From Rhodospirillales bacterium (GTDB lineage Bacteria; Pseudomonadota; Alphaproteobacteria; Acetobacterales; Acetobacteraceae), in NCBI GenBank assembly GCA_025352565.1, contig JANXTF010000059.1:1-52117 (forward strand): 52,117 nucleotides of DNA, written 5' to 3'. Made by a program: the position numbers and the translations under genes. Every line of letters starts with the position of its first letter. Position 1 is the stretch's first letter. Under the pieces are notes generated by a model. That model was not told the DNA's origin. It worked only from the letters and a program-made list of their open reading frames with translations, and made no database searches. Positions 6,794-15,073 of this stretch are shown here, one piece after another.

Positions 6794-7507
6794 TCAGCGG
6801 GCGTCGCGCGCCAGTTCGCCGCCCGCTGCCGGCGACAGCAGGAAGGCGCGCCCGTAATACGCCTCGATGCGGCGCTGGATCACGTCCCAGGCCGAGGTCA
6901 TCGCCAGGTAGATGATGGCGACGCACACGAACACCTCCAGCACCTCGAACCGCTGCTGCATCAATATCTGCCCGCGCCGCAACAGCTCCTCCATCGAAAT
7001 CACCGACGTGATGGATGTCGTCTTGAGCAGGCCGTTCACCGAGTTGCCAAGCGCCGGGACGATCACCCGGAGCGCCTGCGGCGTGACCACGAGCACGAAG
7101 GTCTGCCACACGTTCAGGCCCAGCGCCTTTGCCGCGTCGCGCTGGCCGGGGGGCACCGCCATGATGCCGGCGCGCAGGATCTCGGAGAGATAGGCGGCCT
7201 CGTTCAATACCAGGCCGAGCAGGGCCGACTCGATCACGTTCAGGCGGGGCAGGCCGAGCTGCGGCAGACCGGTGTAGATGATGATGAGCTGAACCAGCAG
7301 CGGCGTGCCGCGGAACAGCCACACATGAAAGCCCGCGAGCATCGCCAGCGGCCGCACCCCCGACTGGCGGAACAGCACCAGCACAAGCGCCAGCAACAGC
7401 CCAAGCACCAGGGTCGCCACTGTCAGGCCGAGCGTCACGAGCGCCCCGCCCATCAGATAGGGGCTCGCGAAGTAGCCGAAGAAACCGTCCCAGTGCCAAC
7501 CTTTCAC
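6794..7507 (-). CDS. Polar amino-acid ABC transporter permease (HisM/GlnP type)
   Basis: The 237-aa inner-membrane permease has about five helices. The binding-protein-dependent transport signature EAAYLSEILRAGI near residues 105-120 contacts the ATPase. FRGTPLLVQL at about 65-75 is typical of the polar amino-acid uptake (His/Gln/Glu) subfamily. It lies between the binding-protein gene (65 bases upstream) and the aspartate-dehydrogenase-like gene. Only one permease is present, so it probably forms a homodimer. No ATPase gene occurs in this cluster, so the motor must be encoded elsewhere. Confidence 0.92.
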   Translation of the reverse strand: MKGWHWDGFFGYFASPYLMGGALVTLGLTVATLVLGLLLALVLVLFRQSGVRPLAMLAGFHVWLFRGTPLLVQLIIIYTGLPQLGLPRLNVIESALLGLVLNEAAYLSEILRAGIMAVPPGQRDAAKALGLNVWQTFVLVVTPQALRVIVPALGNSVNGLLKTTSITSVISMEELLRRGQILMQQRFEVLEVFVCVAIIYLAMTSAWDVIQRRIEAYYGRAFLLSPAAGGELARDAR

Positions 7508-7571
7508 AGGTTCTGCCCCAGGTGAGTTGGCGGCTGACGCGTCAGGCGAGCCGGCTGGCGCCGCAAGTCGG

Positions 7572-8438
7572 TCAGGCTGGCCCCGGGCCCTGGATGGCGA
7601 AGGTCTGCGTATCGATCTTGAGCACGCCGTAGCGGTCGAATAGCGCGTCGTAAAAGCCGGTGCGGCGCAAATCGTTCAGCGCCAGCACCACAGCGTCCGC
7701 GAGCGGCTTGCTGGCGAAGGCGAAGGTGGCGGTCTGCGGGAACAATCCGGCGAAGGCGCGGGTGAAGTCGCCGCGCGACTGCCAGTACATCGCCGTCGCA
7801 TCGATCGACGTCGCTGCGTCGACCTGGCCCGCGCGCAACGCCTGGAAGGCTTCGGCGAAGTTATTGAACGTCCGCACCTCGAGCGGCTTCAGGCCGGCCT
7901 TCACCAGCATATCGCTGACCTCGCGCGTCCGGCGCTCCTCGATGCCGCCCAACTCGACGCCCGCCGAGCGGCCGGCCAGATCCTGCCATCGGGCAATCCC
8001 GAGCGGGTTGCCGCGCGACACCAGGAAGCTGATCGCTGCCTGCTCGTAAGGCACCATGTACATGATCTTGGACCGTTCCTCGGTCCAGTAGATGCCGGTG
8101 TTGATCATGTCCCACCGCTTGGCCGCGAGACCGGGCACCATCACCGAGAATTCGGTGCGAACGTATTCCGGCTTGAGCCCAAGCCATTTCGCCACCTCGT
8201 CGGCAAGCTCCACGCGCATCCCGCGCAGCACGCCCTTCTCGTCGACAAACTGCAGCGGCGGCAGCGTCGGGTTGATCGACATGGTCAGCACGCCGGGCGT
8301 CACCAGGGCCGGCAGCGCGGGCTTGCCCTGCGCCGCCGCCTGCCGCATCCCCCCCGCCGCAACAGCCGCCGCGCCGAGCAGCACACCCCTGCGGCCGGTC
8401 TTCGACGCGGAGAGGTGGGGCGGGACGGATGTCGTCAT
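7572..8438 (-). CDS. Amino-acid ABC transporter periplasmic binding protein
   Basis: This 288-aa protein is a family-3 solute-binding protein for polar amino acids or similar small molecules. The start at 8438 has AAGGAG upstream; the longer frame to 8705 runs antisense into the next gene. The N-terminus has a twin-arginine-like signal (TGRRGVLLGAAAVAAGG, R16-R17, cleavage after AAAQG), suggesting Tat export. The mature domain shows PPLQFVDEKGVLRGMRVELADEVAKW-type features, which bind the ligand backbone, and the C-terminal DALFDRYGV element. It is the first gene of a leftward operon with a permease, an aspartate-dehydrogenase-like enzyme and an M20 hydrolase. Ligand is unknown. Confidence 0.9.
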   Translation of the reverse strand: MTTSVPPHLSASKTGRRGVLLGAAAVAAGGMRQAAAQGKPALPALVTPGVLTMSINPTLPPLQFVDEKGVLRGMRVELADEVAKWLGLKPEYVRTEFSVMVPGLAAKRWDMINTGIYWTEERSKIMYMVPYEQAAISFLVSRGNPLGIARWQDLAGRSAGVELGGIEERRTREVSDMLVKAGLKPLEVRTFNNFAEAFQALRAGQVDAATSIDATAMYWQSRGDFTRAFAGLFPQTATFAFASKPLADAVVLALNDLRRTGFYDALFDRYGVLKIDTQTFAIQGPGPA

Positions 8439-8541
8439 GGATGGGCTCCTTTTTGACTGTAGCAGAATGCAAGCCTCATGCCCGGCTCCTCTCCACAGCC
8501 GGGACAGTTGCCTTGCGCGCCGGACGCGGCATGATCGGGTC

Positions 8542-9633
8542 ATGCTGGATGCGACACAAGAGCAATCTGACCCCGGCCATGTGATGACCGTCCTCGGACC
8601 CGTGGCGCCGATGGCGCTCGGCGCGGTGCTCATGCACGAACACCTGCTGTGCGATCTCACCCCGCCGGCCAACCGGGGTCGCGCGGCGGAGGATGTTGAA
8701 ATCACGCTCGAAACCGCGTTCGACGTGGCCTACCGGCCCGGTGCGCATCGCGGCAACCACCGGCTGTCCGATGTCGGGCTGGCGACGCGCGAGGCGGCCC
8801 TGCTGTGCCGGGCGGGCGGCGGCGCGCTGGTCGAAGTCACCACCGGGGGCCTGTCGCCGGACCCGGCCGGACTGGCCGCCATCGCCCGCGCCACCGGCCT
8901 GCATGTTGTGATGGGCGCGGGTTTCTACACGGAGCCCTATCTGGACCCGGATACGCTGTCGCAATCCGTGGAGCAGTTGGCCGACACCATCATTGCCCAA
9001 CTCACGCGGGGCGCCGGCGACGCCGCCATCCGCTGCGGCATCATCGGCGAGATCGGCTGCTCCTGGCCGCTCACGCCGTTCGAGCGGCGGTCCTTGCAGG
9101 CCGGAGCGTGGGCGCAGCGCGCGACCGGGGCCGCGATCACCGTCCATCCCGGCCGCGACGTGCTGGCCCCGCACGAAATTCTCGACGTGTTCGAAGCGGC
9201 AGGCGCCGATGTCGGCCGCGTGGTGATCGACCACATGGACCGCACGTGCCTCGACGTGGCGGAGGTGATCGCGCTGGCGCGGCGCGGCTGCGTGGTGGAA
9301 TACGATTTCTTCGGCATCGAGACATCGAACTACTGGTTCGGCGTGGTCGATCTGCCAAACGACTGGATGCGCATTCGCGCGATAGCCCGGCTGTTCGATG
9401 CCGGGCTCGGCGAGCAGGTGGCGGTCTCGCACGACATCTGCACGCGCTCGCGTCTGCAAGGCATGGGTGGCCACGGGTATGGCCACCTGCTGCGTAACGT
9501 AATCCCCCTCATGCGCGACCGCGGCTTCGGGCAGTCCGAGATCGACACGCTGTTCCGCGACACGCCGCGCCGGCTGCTCACGCTTCCCGGCGATGCGGAG
9601 GCTTCGACGACACATGAAGGCGAGGACGCATGA
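8542..9633 (+). CDS. Phosphotriesterase-like binuclear metal hydrolase (lactonase-type)
   Basis: The 363-aa TIM-barrel protein carries all metal ligands of the phosphotriesterase family: H32 and H34 in HEHLL, H202 in VHPGR, H231 in DHMD and D298 in SHDIC. The bridging carboxylated lysine of classical phosphotriesterases is replaced by Glu (E170 in GEIG). This is known from PHP-type relatives, so lactonase or amidohydrolase activity is likelier than organophosphate hydrolysis. I chose ATG 8542; an in-frame ATG at 8584 is an alternative. The open frame extends back to 8092 across a divergent gene and is not real there. Its stop overlaps the start of the DapA-family gene (ATGA), so the two probably act in sequence. 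Substrate is not known. Confidence 0.87.
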   Translation: MLDATQEQSDPGHVMTVLGPVAPMALGAVLMHEHLLCDLTPPANRGRAAEDVEITLETAFDVAYRPGAHRGNHRLSDVGLATREAALLCRAGGGALVEVTTGGLSPDPAGLAAIARATGLHVVMGAGFYTEPYLDPDTLSQSVEQLADTIIAQLTRGAGDAAIRCGIIGEIGCSWPLTPFERRSLQAGAWAQRATGAAITVHPGRDVLAPHEILDVFEAAGADVGRVVIDHMDRTCLDVAEVIALARRGCVVEYDFFGIETSNYWFGVVDLPNDWMRIRAIARLFDAGLGEQVAVSHDICTRSRLQGMGGHGYGHLLRNVIPLMRDRGFGQSEIDTLFRDTPRRLLTLPGDAEASTTHEGEDA

Positions 9634-10520
9634 AACAACTGCGCGGCACGTTCACCGTATCCGTGACCCCGTTCGATGAAGCGGGCGAGGTCGACCTTCA
9701 GGCTCTCGCCGCCTTCGTCGAGTGGCAGATTGCCGAGGGCATCCACGGCCTGATGCCCCTCGGCTCGACCGGCGAGTTCCTCTCGCTGTCGAACGACGAG
9801 CTGACCGCCGTGGCCGAGACCGTCATCCGCACGGCGTCCGGCCGCGTGCCGGTGGTGGTCGGCACGGGGGCAGAGGACACGCGCGAGGTGGTTCGCAAAA
9901 GCCGCGAGGCCGAGCGTCTCGGCGCCGACGGCGTGCTCATCATTCCGCCCTTCTACTGCACCCCCAGCGAAGACGAGCTGTACCACCACTACAAGACCGC
10001 AGCCGACGCGATCGGCATTCCGGTGATGATCTACAACAACCCGGCGGTGACAAATGTCGACCTCACGCCGCGCATCGTGGCGCGCCTGGCCACGATCGAG
10101 GGCTGCCGCTACATCAAGGAGTCGACGCTCGAGGTGACGCGAGTACGTGACATCCTCCGTCTTTGCGGCGACCGCCTGACGGTTTTCGGCGGCGTGCTCG
10201 GCTTCGAGTCCTTCGTCGAGGGCGCGCAAGGTTGGGTGGCCGTCGCCTCGAACGTGGCGCCCGGTCCGATGGCGCGACTCTTCGAGCTGGTGGCGGATGA
10301 AGGCCGTATCGCCGAGGCCCGCGCCCTGTATCTTCACTGGCTGCCGATTATCGAGGCGGTATTCGGCCCCCTGTTCGTCAGCGGCACGAAGTCGCTGCTG
10401 ACCCATATGGGCTTCCCCGCCGGCCCGCCCCGCCCGCCCCGCCTGCCGCTTCCCGAAGCCGAGGATGCCGCCATGGCGCGGATGGTGAAAGAGTTCGCGC
10501 TCGCCTTTCCCCGCCCCTGA
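9630..10520 (+). CDS. DapA/NanA-family class I aldolase or dehydratase
   Basis: This 296-aa TIM-barrel enzyme has the family signature GSTGE (45-49), the general acid-base Tyr in IYNNP (Y135) and the Schiff-base Lys in YIKES (K163). The family includes dihydrodipicolinate synthase, sialate lyase, sugar-acid dehydratases and aldolases acting on pyruvate-like substrates. Coupling by overlap to a phosphotriesterase-like lactonase suggests a catabolic lyase or dehydratase rather than lysine synthesis. The C-terminus has an unusual Pro/Arg-rich stretch (GPPRPPRLPLPE). The stop codon lies inside a perfect 23-bp tandem duplication. The precise reaction cannot be called. Confidence 0.88.
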   Translation: MKQLRGTFTVSVTPFDEAGEVDLQALAAFVEWQIAEGIHGLMPLGSTGEFLSLSNDELTAVAETVIRTASGRVPVVVGTGAEDTREVVRKSREAERLGADGVLIIPPFYCTPSEDELYHHYKTAADAIGIPVMIYNNPAVTNVDLTPRIVARLATIEGCRYIKESTLEVTRVRDILRLCGDRLTVFGGVLGFESFVEGAQGWVAVASNVAPGPMARLFELVADEGRIAEARALYLHWLPIIEAVFGPLFVSGTKSLLTHMGFPAGPPRPPRLPLPEAEDAAMARMVKEFALAFPRP

Positions 10521-10560
10521 TATCGCCGCCATGGTGGCCCTGATATCGCCGCCATGGTGG
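10515..10560. repeat. Two perfect 23-bp tandem copies spanning a stop codon
   Basis: A unit beginning ccctgatatcgccgcc and ending atggtgg is present at 10515-10537 and again, identically, at 10538-10560. The first copy contains the TGA of the DapA-family gene; the second lies just past it. The unit contains CCATGG and its G/C pattern is partly self-complementary. It could be slippage or a repeated regulatory or termination element. Confidence 0.85.
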
Positions 10561-10693
10561 ATTGAATCCCGCATCCCAATTGGACTCGCCGCTGGGATGT
10601 TCCGCACCTGTGAAGCCGTTGCGGGGACGATCGGTCTCTGCCATGGTGCCGCCTGATGAGACGCACAACAGCGTCCGACTTGGGGAACGCTAG

Positions 10694-11953
10694 GTGACGA
10701 AACATTCGTGGCTGCTCACGGGCTTGGTTTTCGCGGCCGGCATGGCGCATGCGGCGGACCTCCCGCACGCGGCGCCCGCCAGTGTCGGCCTGGACCCGAA
10801 CAGACTTGCCACCATAACACAATTGCTCAAGCACGACGTGGACGCGCATGTGCTGGCGGGCGCTGTGCTCGTCATCGCCCGACACGGCAAGATCGCCTAT
10901 GAGGAAGTGGTCGGCAGCCGCGATCCACAGGCTCCCGCACCGGGTGCGGCCGCCGCGTCCAACGACATCTATCGCATCTATTCCATGAGCAAGCCGATCA
11001 CCGTGGTCGCGGCGCTGATGCTTATGGAACAGGGCCGTTTCACTCTGGACGAGCCGGTGTCGAAATACCTGCCGCAGTTCGCATCGATGCAAGTGGGCGT
11101 TCCGAATGACACGGGCGGCGGGATGCACCTCGTGCCCGCGGACCGGAATATGACGATCCAGGACCTGATGCGCCACAGCGCCGGTCTGACCTACGGCTTC
11201 TTCGGAAGCTCACCCGTCAAGACGGCGTACAACGAAGCTCATCTCAACGCGGGCGATCCTGACACCGCAACCTTTGTGGACCGCCTGGCCAAGCTTCCGC
11301 TCGCCTACCAGCCCGGGACGACTTGGGATTACAGCTACGCTATCGACGTGCTCGGCCGGCTGGTCGAGGTGGTGTCTGGCCAGACGCTGTATCAATTCGA
11401 AAAGCAAAACCTTCTCGATCCCCTGGGCATGACCGACACGGGATTCGGGGTGGAGGACACGGCGCGCCAGGGACGCATCGCCGAGCCTTTTGCTGACGAC
11501 CGCGTGTTCGGGGTGGATGCCGCCTTCAACGATCCGCGCAAACCCAGCCGTTTCCAATCCGGCGGTGGCGGCATGGTCTCCACGGCTTCCGACTACACGC
11601 GTTTCCTGCAAATGATGCTCAACGGCGGCACGCTTGACGGCCGTCGCTACCTGAGCCCGCAGACAGTCCGATACATGACCTCCGATCAATTGGGGTCCGT
11701 GAAGCCTGGCCCCCTCTATCTCCCAGGTCCGGGTTATCATTTCGGCCTCGGCGTGGCCGTGCGTGTGGACGCGGGGGTATCGACGTTTCCAGGAAGCGTT
11801 GGCGACTGGTACTGGGGCGGAGCGGGCGGAACCTACATGTGGGTCGATCCGGCGCAGGACATGGTCGTGGTTTTCATGATGCAGTCACCCCGGCAACGCG
11901 TGCACTACCGCAGCGTCATCCGCGACCTGGTGAATGCGGCGATCGTCCAATAA
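10694..11953 (+). CDS. Exported serine hydrolase, class C beta-lactamase/esterase family
   Basis: The 419-aa protein begins at GTG 10694 with a signal peptide (residues 1-21, ending GMAHA). Its beta-lactamase-related fold shows the nucleophile motif SMSK (S97, K100) and the second motif YSY (Y213-S-Y215). The conserved HSAGLTYGF segment and a late GGAGGTYMWVDP turn are also present. These proteins act in the periplasm as esterases, D-amino-acid peptidases or transesterases; true beta-lactam hydrolysis is possible but unproven. It is the first of five consecutive exported hydrolases. A hairpin directly after its stop and a 69-base gap separate it from the next gene. Substrate is unknown. Confidence 0.9.
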   Translation: MTKHSWLLTGLVFAAGMAHAADLPHAAPASVGLDPNRLATITQLLKHDVDAHVLAGAVLVIARHGKIAYEEVVGSRDPQAPAPGAAAASNDIYRIYSMSKPITVVAALMLMEQGRFTLDEPVSKYLPQFASMQVGVPNDTGGGMHLVPADRNMTIQDLMRHSAGLTYGFFGSSPVKTAYNEAHLNAGDPDTATFVDRLAKLPLAYQPGTTWDYSYAIDVLGRLVEVVSGQTLYQFEKQNLLDPLGMTDTGFGVEDTARQGRIAEPFADDRVFGVDAAFNDPRKPSRFQSGGGGMVSTASDYTRFLQMMLNGGTLDGRRYLSPQTVRYMTSDQLGSVKPGPLYLPGPGYHFGLGVAVRVDAGVSTFPGSVGDWYWGGAGGTYMWVDPAQDMVVVFMMQSPRQRVHYRSVIRDLVNAAIVQ

Positions 11954-11972
11954 GGCCGTTGCCGGCGGCCTT
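11952..11972 (+). terminator. Hairpin immediately after the serine hydrolase stop codon
   Basis: A 7-bp stem (AAGGCCG / CGGCCTT, loop TTGCCGG) begins inside the TAA of the upstream gene. There is no T-run, so it may partially terminate or protect the transcript rather than end it. Confidence 0.35.
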
Positions 11973-12022
11973 GAGCTCAAAAGCCTCAACACGATTCGCC
12001 GATCAAAACTGGAATTTTTCCG

Positions 12023-13345
12023 ATGAACGTAAGTTCGACCCGTCTCGCCTGCCTGCTTGTTCCATTCTTGTTAGGCAGTGCCGCGGCACAAGCCCAACAG
12101 CCGAATTGGGTCGCTTCCTGGACAGCTTCCGCGCACGGCCCCTATCCGGTCGGCAACGCCACGGCCCAGCCCGAGCTGAAATTCGCGTTCCCGTCGGACG
12201 AACGCGGCGCCGTCGATCAGTCGTTTCGCATGATCGTTCGCCCCGACATCTGGGGTGGCCAGGCGCGCATCCGCCTGTCGAATGCGTTCGGCACCAAGCC
12301 GGTCACGTTCGATGGCGTCTACGCGGGCCTGCAAACCAGCGGAAGTGCTGTCCTGCCTGCCACAAACCGTGCCGTCCTGTTCGCCGGCAAACCGTCGGTC
12401 ACCATCCAGCCGGGCAAGATGGCCACGAGCGATGCGGTGGCGTTGCCGTTCGCGCGCAACGGCGCCGACCCGATGCTGGTCGGCCGGAAACTGGCCGTGA
12501 GTTTCCATGTCGTCGGCGAATCGGGTCCGATGACGTGGCACGCCAAGGCGCTGACGACGTCGTATCTCAGCCCACCCAATGCGGGATCGCATGGAGCGGA
12601 GCCCGGCGAACTGGCTTATCCGGGGTCGACAACATCGTGGTATTTCCTCGATGCGGTCGACATGTCGGCCCCCGTCGGCACCAAGGCCGTCGTCGCGTTC
12701 GGCGACAGCATCACCGACGGCACCGCCTCGACGCTGAACGGCGATGATCGCTGGCCCGATGTGTTCTCGCGCCGCCTGCATGCCGCGTATGGCAACCGGT
12801 TCTCTGTCGTCAACGAAGGTATCGGCGGCAACATGATCGTGGGCCCGGCGAACTATGCGCAAAAGCCGTTCGCCGGCGGCCCCGCGGCCACCGAGCGGCT
12901 GGAGCGCGACGTCATCAGCCTGTCGAATGTTGGCGCCGTCATTTGGCTCGAGGGCATCAATGATTTCGGCAATGCCGGCGCCAAGGCCGAAGACGTCGTG
13001 GCCGGCGTGCAGGAAACGGTCAAGCGGCTGCGCGCCAGCATCCCCGGCGTTCGCGTGCTGATGGCCACGGCGACATCTTCGCTGAACAGCACGAACGGCG
13101 GCTACGGTGCGGCGGCTATCGACGACAAGCGAAAGATCCTGAACGACTTCATCCGCAAGGCCGCGATTTTCGACGGCGTCGTCGATTTCGACGCGGCCAC
13201 TGGGGATGCCAAGTCGCATGAGTTGCGCGCGGAGTTCCAGCCGAACTCCACCACGGGTGGTCCCGGCGATCGCCTGCATCCGAACCGCGCCGGCTATGCC
13301 GCCATGGGCAACGCCATCGATCTGAAGAAGGTAACCGGCAAGTGA
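12023..13345 (+). CDS. Exported SGNH/GDSL-family esterase
   Basis: The 440-aa protein has a signal peptide (about residues 1-25, ending AAAQAQ), an N-terminal beta-rich domain of about 190 residues and a C-terminal SGNH hydrolase domain. All four blocks are visible: GDSIT with S229, the oxyanion Gly-Asn in GIGGN (269-270), GIND with N313, and GDRLHP with D416 and H419. Members hydrolyse acetyl, feruloyl or other esters on sugars and polymers, and the accessory N-terminal domain resembles those in carbohydrate-ester-active enzymes. Its stop overlaps the GTG of the next gene, so the two are translationally coupled. Substrate is inferred only as an ester. Confidence 0.92.
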   Translation: MNVSSTRLACLLVPFLLGSAAAQAQQPNWVASWTASAHGPYPVGNATAQPELKFAFPSDERGAVDQSFRMIVRPDIWGGQARIRLSNAFGTKPVTFDGVYAGLQTSGSAVLPATNRAVLFAGKPSVTIQPGKMATSDAVALPFARNGADPMLVGRKLAVSFHVVGESGPMTWHAKALTTSYLSPPNAGSHGAEPGELAYPGSTTSWYFLDAVDMSAPVGTKAVVAFGDSITDGTASTLNGDDRWPDVFSRRLHAAYGNRFSVVNEGIGGNMIVGPANYAQKPFAGGPAATERLERDVISLSNVGAVIWLEGINDFGNAGAKAEDVVAGVQETVKRLRASIPGVRVLMATATSSLNSTNGGYGAAAIDDKRKILNDFIRKAAIFDGVVDFDAATGDAKSHELRAEFQPNSTTGGPGDRLHPNRAGYAAMGNAIDLKKVTGK

Positions 13346-15027
13346 TCAAGACAGTATTGTTGGCTGCGCTGCTGGCGATCCCGGTCCACGCCCATGCACA
13401 GTCTTTCGCGCCCGGTGCCGGAACCGAAGGCCGGCAATGGCTTCCGGAGCGGGCGACCGCCATCAACTCCGTCATCCGCCTGCCCGTGAACATCACCGAC
13501 GATGTGACCGTCACGATGCGCGACGGGACAAAACTGGACGCGCGGCTGTTCATACCGGTGCAGGCCGCCAATCAGGCAGCCACGCCCTGCGTCCTGATGA
13601 CGGACGGCTACGGGCGCGCGAGCAACACGGGTGCGAGCGTGGAGTCGACGTTGTTCGACATCGCGGCGCGCGGCTATGCGGTTTTGCATCTCAGCCTGCG
13701 CGGGTCCGGCAAGTCCGGTGGGACCAACGACCTGTACAACGAATACGGTCACGACGGGTACGACGCCATCGAATGGATGGCGAAGCAGCCATGGTGCAAT
13801 GGCAGCGTCGGCATGGTTGGCCCGTCCTTGCTGGGCATCAGCCAGTGGCTTGCCGCCAAGGAAGCGCCGCCGAGCCTGAAGGCAATCGTGCCGGAAGTGG
13901 CGTGCGGCGATTGCTACGGCGTGTTATGGTATCCTGGCGGCATGTTGCCTGGCCTCGGCCGGGAGGCGCGCAAGCTTTCGCCGGGTGCGGAGGCGGAATA
14001 CCCGACCGCCCGGCAGCACCGGGACTTCGACAATTGGTGGCGTGCCCGCACCACGCTGCCCGAGGACCATGCAGCCATCGCGGCACGCGGCGTGGCAGCG
14101 TTCATGGCCGGCGGCCTCGACGACTACATCTCGCCCGCCAACATCCGCGCCTATGAGGAATTCCAGGCCCCGGCCGGCGCCCGCAAGCGCCTGTTCCTCG
14201 GCCCCTACGCGCATGGTTGGCACACCGAATATATCGAAGAACTGCAGATCCAGTGGCTCGACCATTGGCTGAAAGGGGTGGCCAACGGCGCCGACACCGC
14301 GCCGCGCGTGATCCTCTACATCAAGGGCGCCAATCGCTGGCGCACCGAAAAAGACTGGCCCATCGCCGACGCCACTCCCTTGAAGCTTTTCCTGCAACCC
14401 GCCAAAAGCGGTTCCATCGACAGCCGCAACGACGGCACGCTGGCCGGCCGCGCACAGACCTCCGCCGCCGCCAACGCCACACTGCCCTATACGCCGCAGG
14501 ACGGGCCGTTCCTGCCGGTGCTGCTCAGCGCCACGGTCGGCAGGTCCGCCGCCGACCAGCGTGCCTTCGAGCAGAAGGTCGCCACCTGGACGACGGCGGC
14601 GCTGGCCGTGGCGACCGAGGTGACGGGGTATCCGAAGCTGTCGATCTGGGCGTCATCCTCGGCCACAGACGCCGACCTGGTGTTCAGCGTCAACGACGTG
14701 GCGCCGGACGGCACCTCGACGCAGGTGATCCAGGCCTATCTCAACGCGCCCCGTGCCACGCAACGCGCGACGGCAACGCCGCTCACGCCCGGCGCGGCAC
14801 AGCGTTTCACACTGGACATGTTCCCCACGGCGTATGTGTTCCAGGCCGGCCACCGCATCCGCCTCGCCGTCGCCGGCGGGGCGTCGGCCGCTGTGGGGCT
14901 GCCCTTTCCGCAAGGCCCCGGCCCCAACCCCACGCCGTCCACCTGGACGATCATGCAGGATGCCGACCACCCCTCGACGATCGAGCTTCCGGTGATCGGC
15001 ACAGGCGGGGCGCAGCTTCTGAACTGA
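13342..15027 (+). CDS. Exported CocE/NonD (peptidase S15) family hydrolase
   Basis: This 561-aa protein starts with GTG overlapping the upstream TGA (GTGA). A signal peptide (residues 1-19, ending HAHAQ) leads into an alpha/beta-hydrolase domain with nucleophile S162 in VGPSLLG. The acid D260 or D261 is in GGLDDY and H291 is in PYAHGWH. A C-terminal jelly-roll domain typical of X-Pro dipeptidyl-peptidase/CocE proteins fills about residues 335-555. The conserved LRGSGKSGG stretch near 119-127 supports the family. Relatives cleave esters (cocaine, glutaryl-cephalosporin) or N-terminal X-Pro; the ester-hydrolase neighbours favour esterase activity. Location is periplasmic or extracellular. Confidence 0.92.
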   Translation: MIKTVLLAALLAIPVHAHAQSFAPGAGTEGRQWLPERATAINSVIRLPVNITDDVTVTMRDGTKLDARLFIPVQAANQAATPCVLMTDGYGRASNTGASVESTLFDIAARGYAVLHLSLRGSGKSGGTNDLYNEYGHDGYDAIEWMAKQPWCNGSVGMVGPSLLGISQWLAAKEAPPSLKAIVPEVACGDCYGVLWYPGGMLPGLGREARKLSPGAEAEYPTARQHRDFDNWWRARTTLPEDHAAIAARGVAAFMAGGLDDYISPANIRAYEEFQAPAGARKRLFLGPYAHGWHTEYIEELQIQWLDHWLKGVANGADTAPRVILYIKGANRWRTEKDWPIADATPLKLFLQPAKSGSIDSRNDGTLAGRAQTSAAANATLPYTPQDGPFLPVLLSATVGRSAADQRAFEQKVATWTTAALAVATEVTGYPKLSIWASSSATDADLVFSVNDVAPDGTSTQVIQAYLNAPRATQRATATPLTPGAAQRFTLDMFPTAYVFQAGHRIRLAVAGGASAAVGLPFPQGPGPNPTPSTWTIMQDADHPSTIELPVIGTGGAQLLN

Positions 15028-15073
15028 ATCGCGCATTGCAACCGCGATGACGCGCAACGAGAGAGTCAGGCAC

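Noticed and set aside
8092-8541. N-terminal extension of the phosphotriesterase-like gene
   Set aside because: It would overlap the divergent binding-protein gene including its signal peptide. Homology begins only after 8542.
9630-10520. Calling this gene dapA for lysine biosynthesis
   Set aside because: Family motifs fit, but coupling to a lactonase-like gene and absence of other lysine genes make a catabolic family member likelier.
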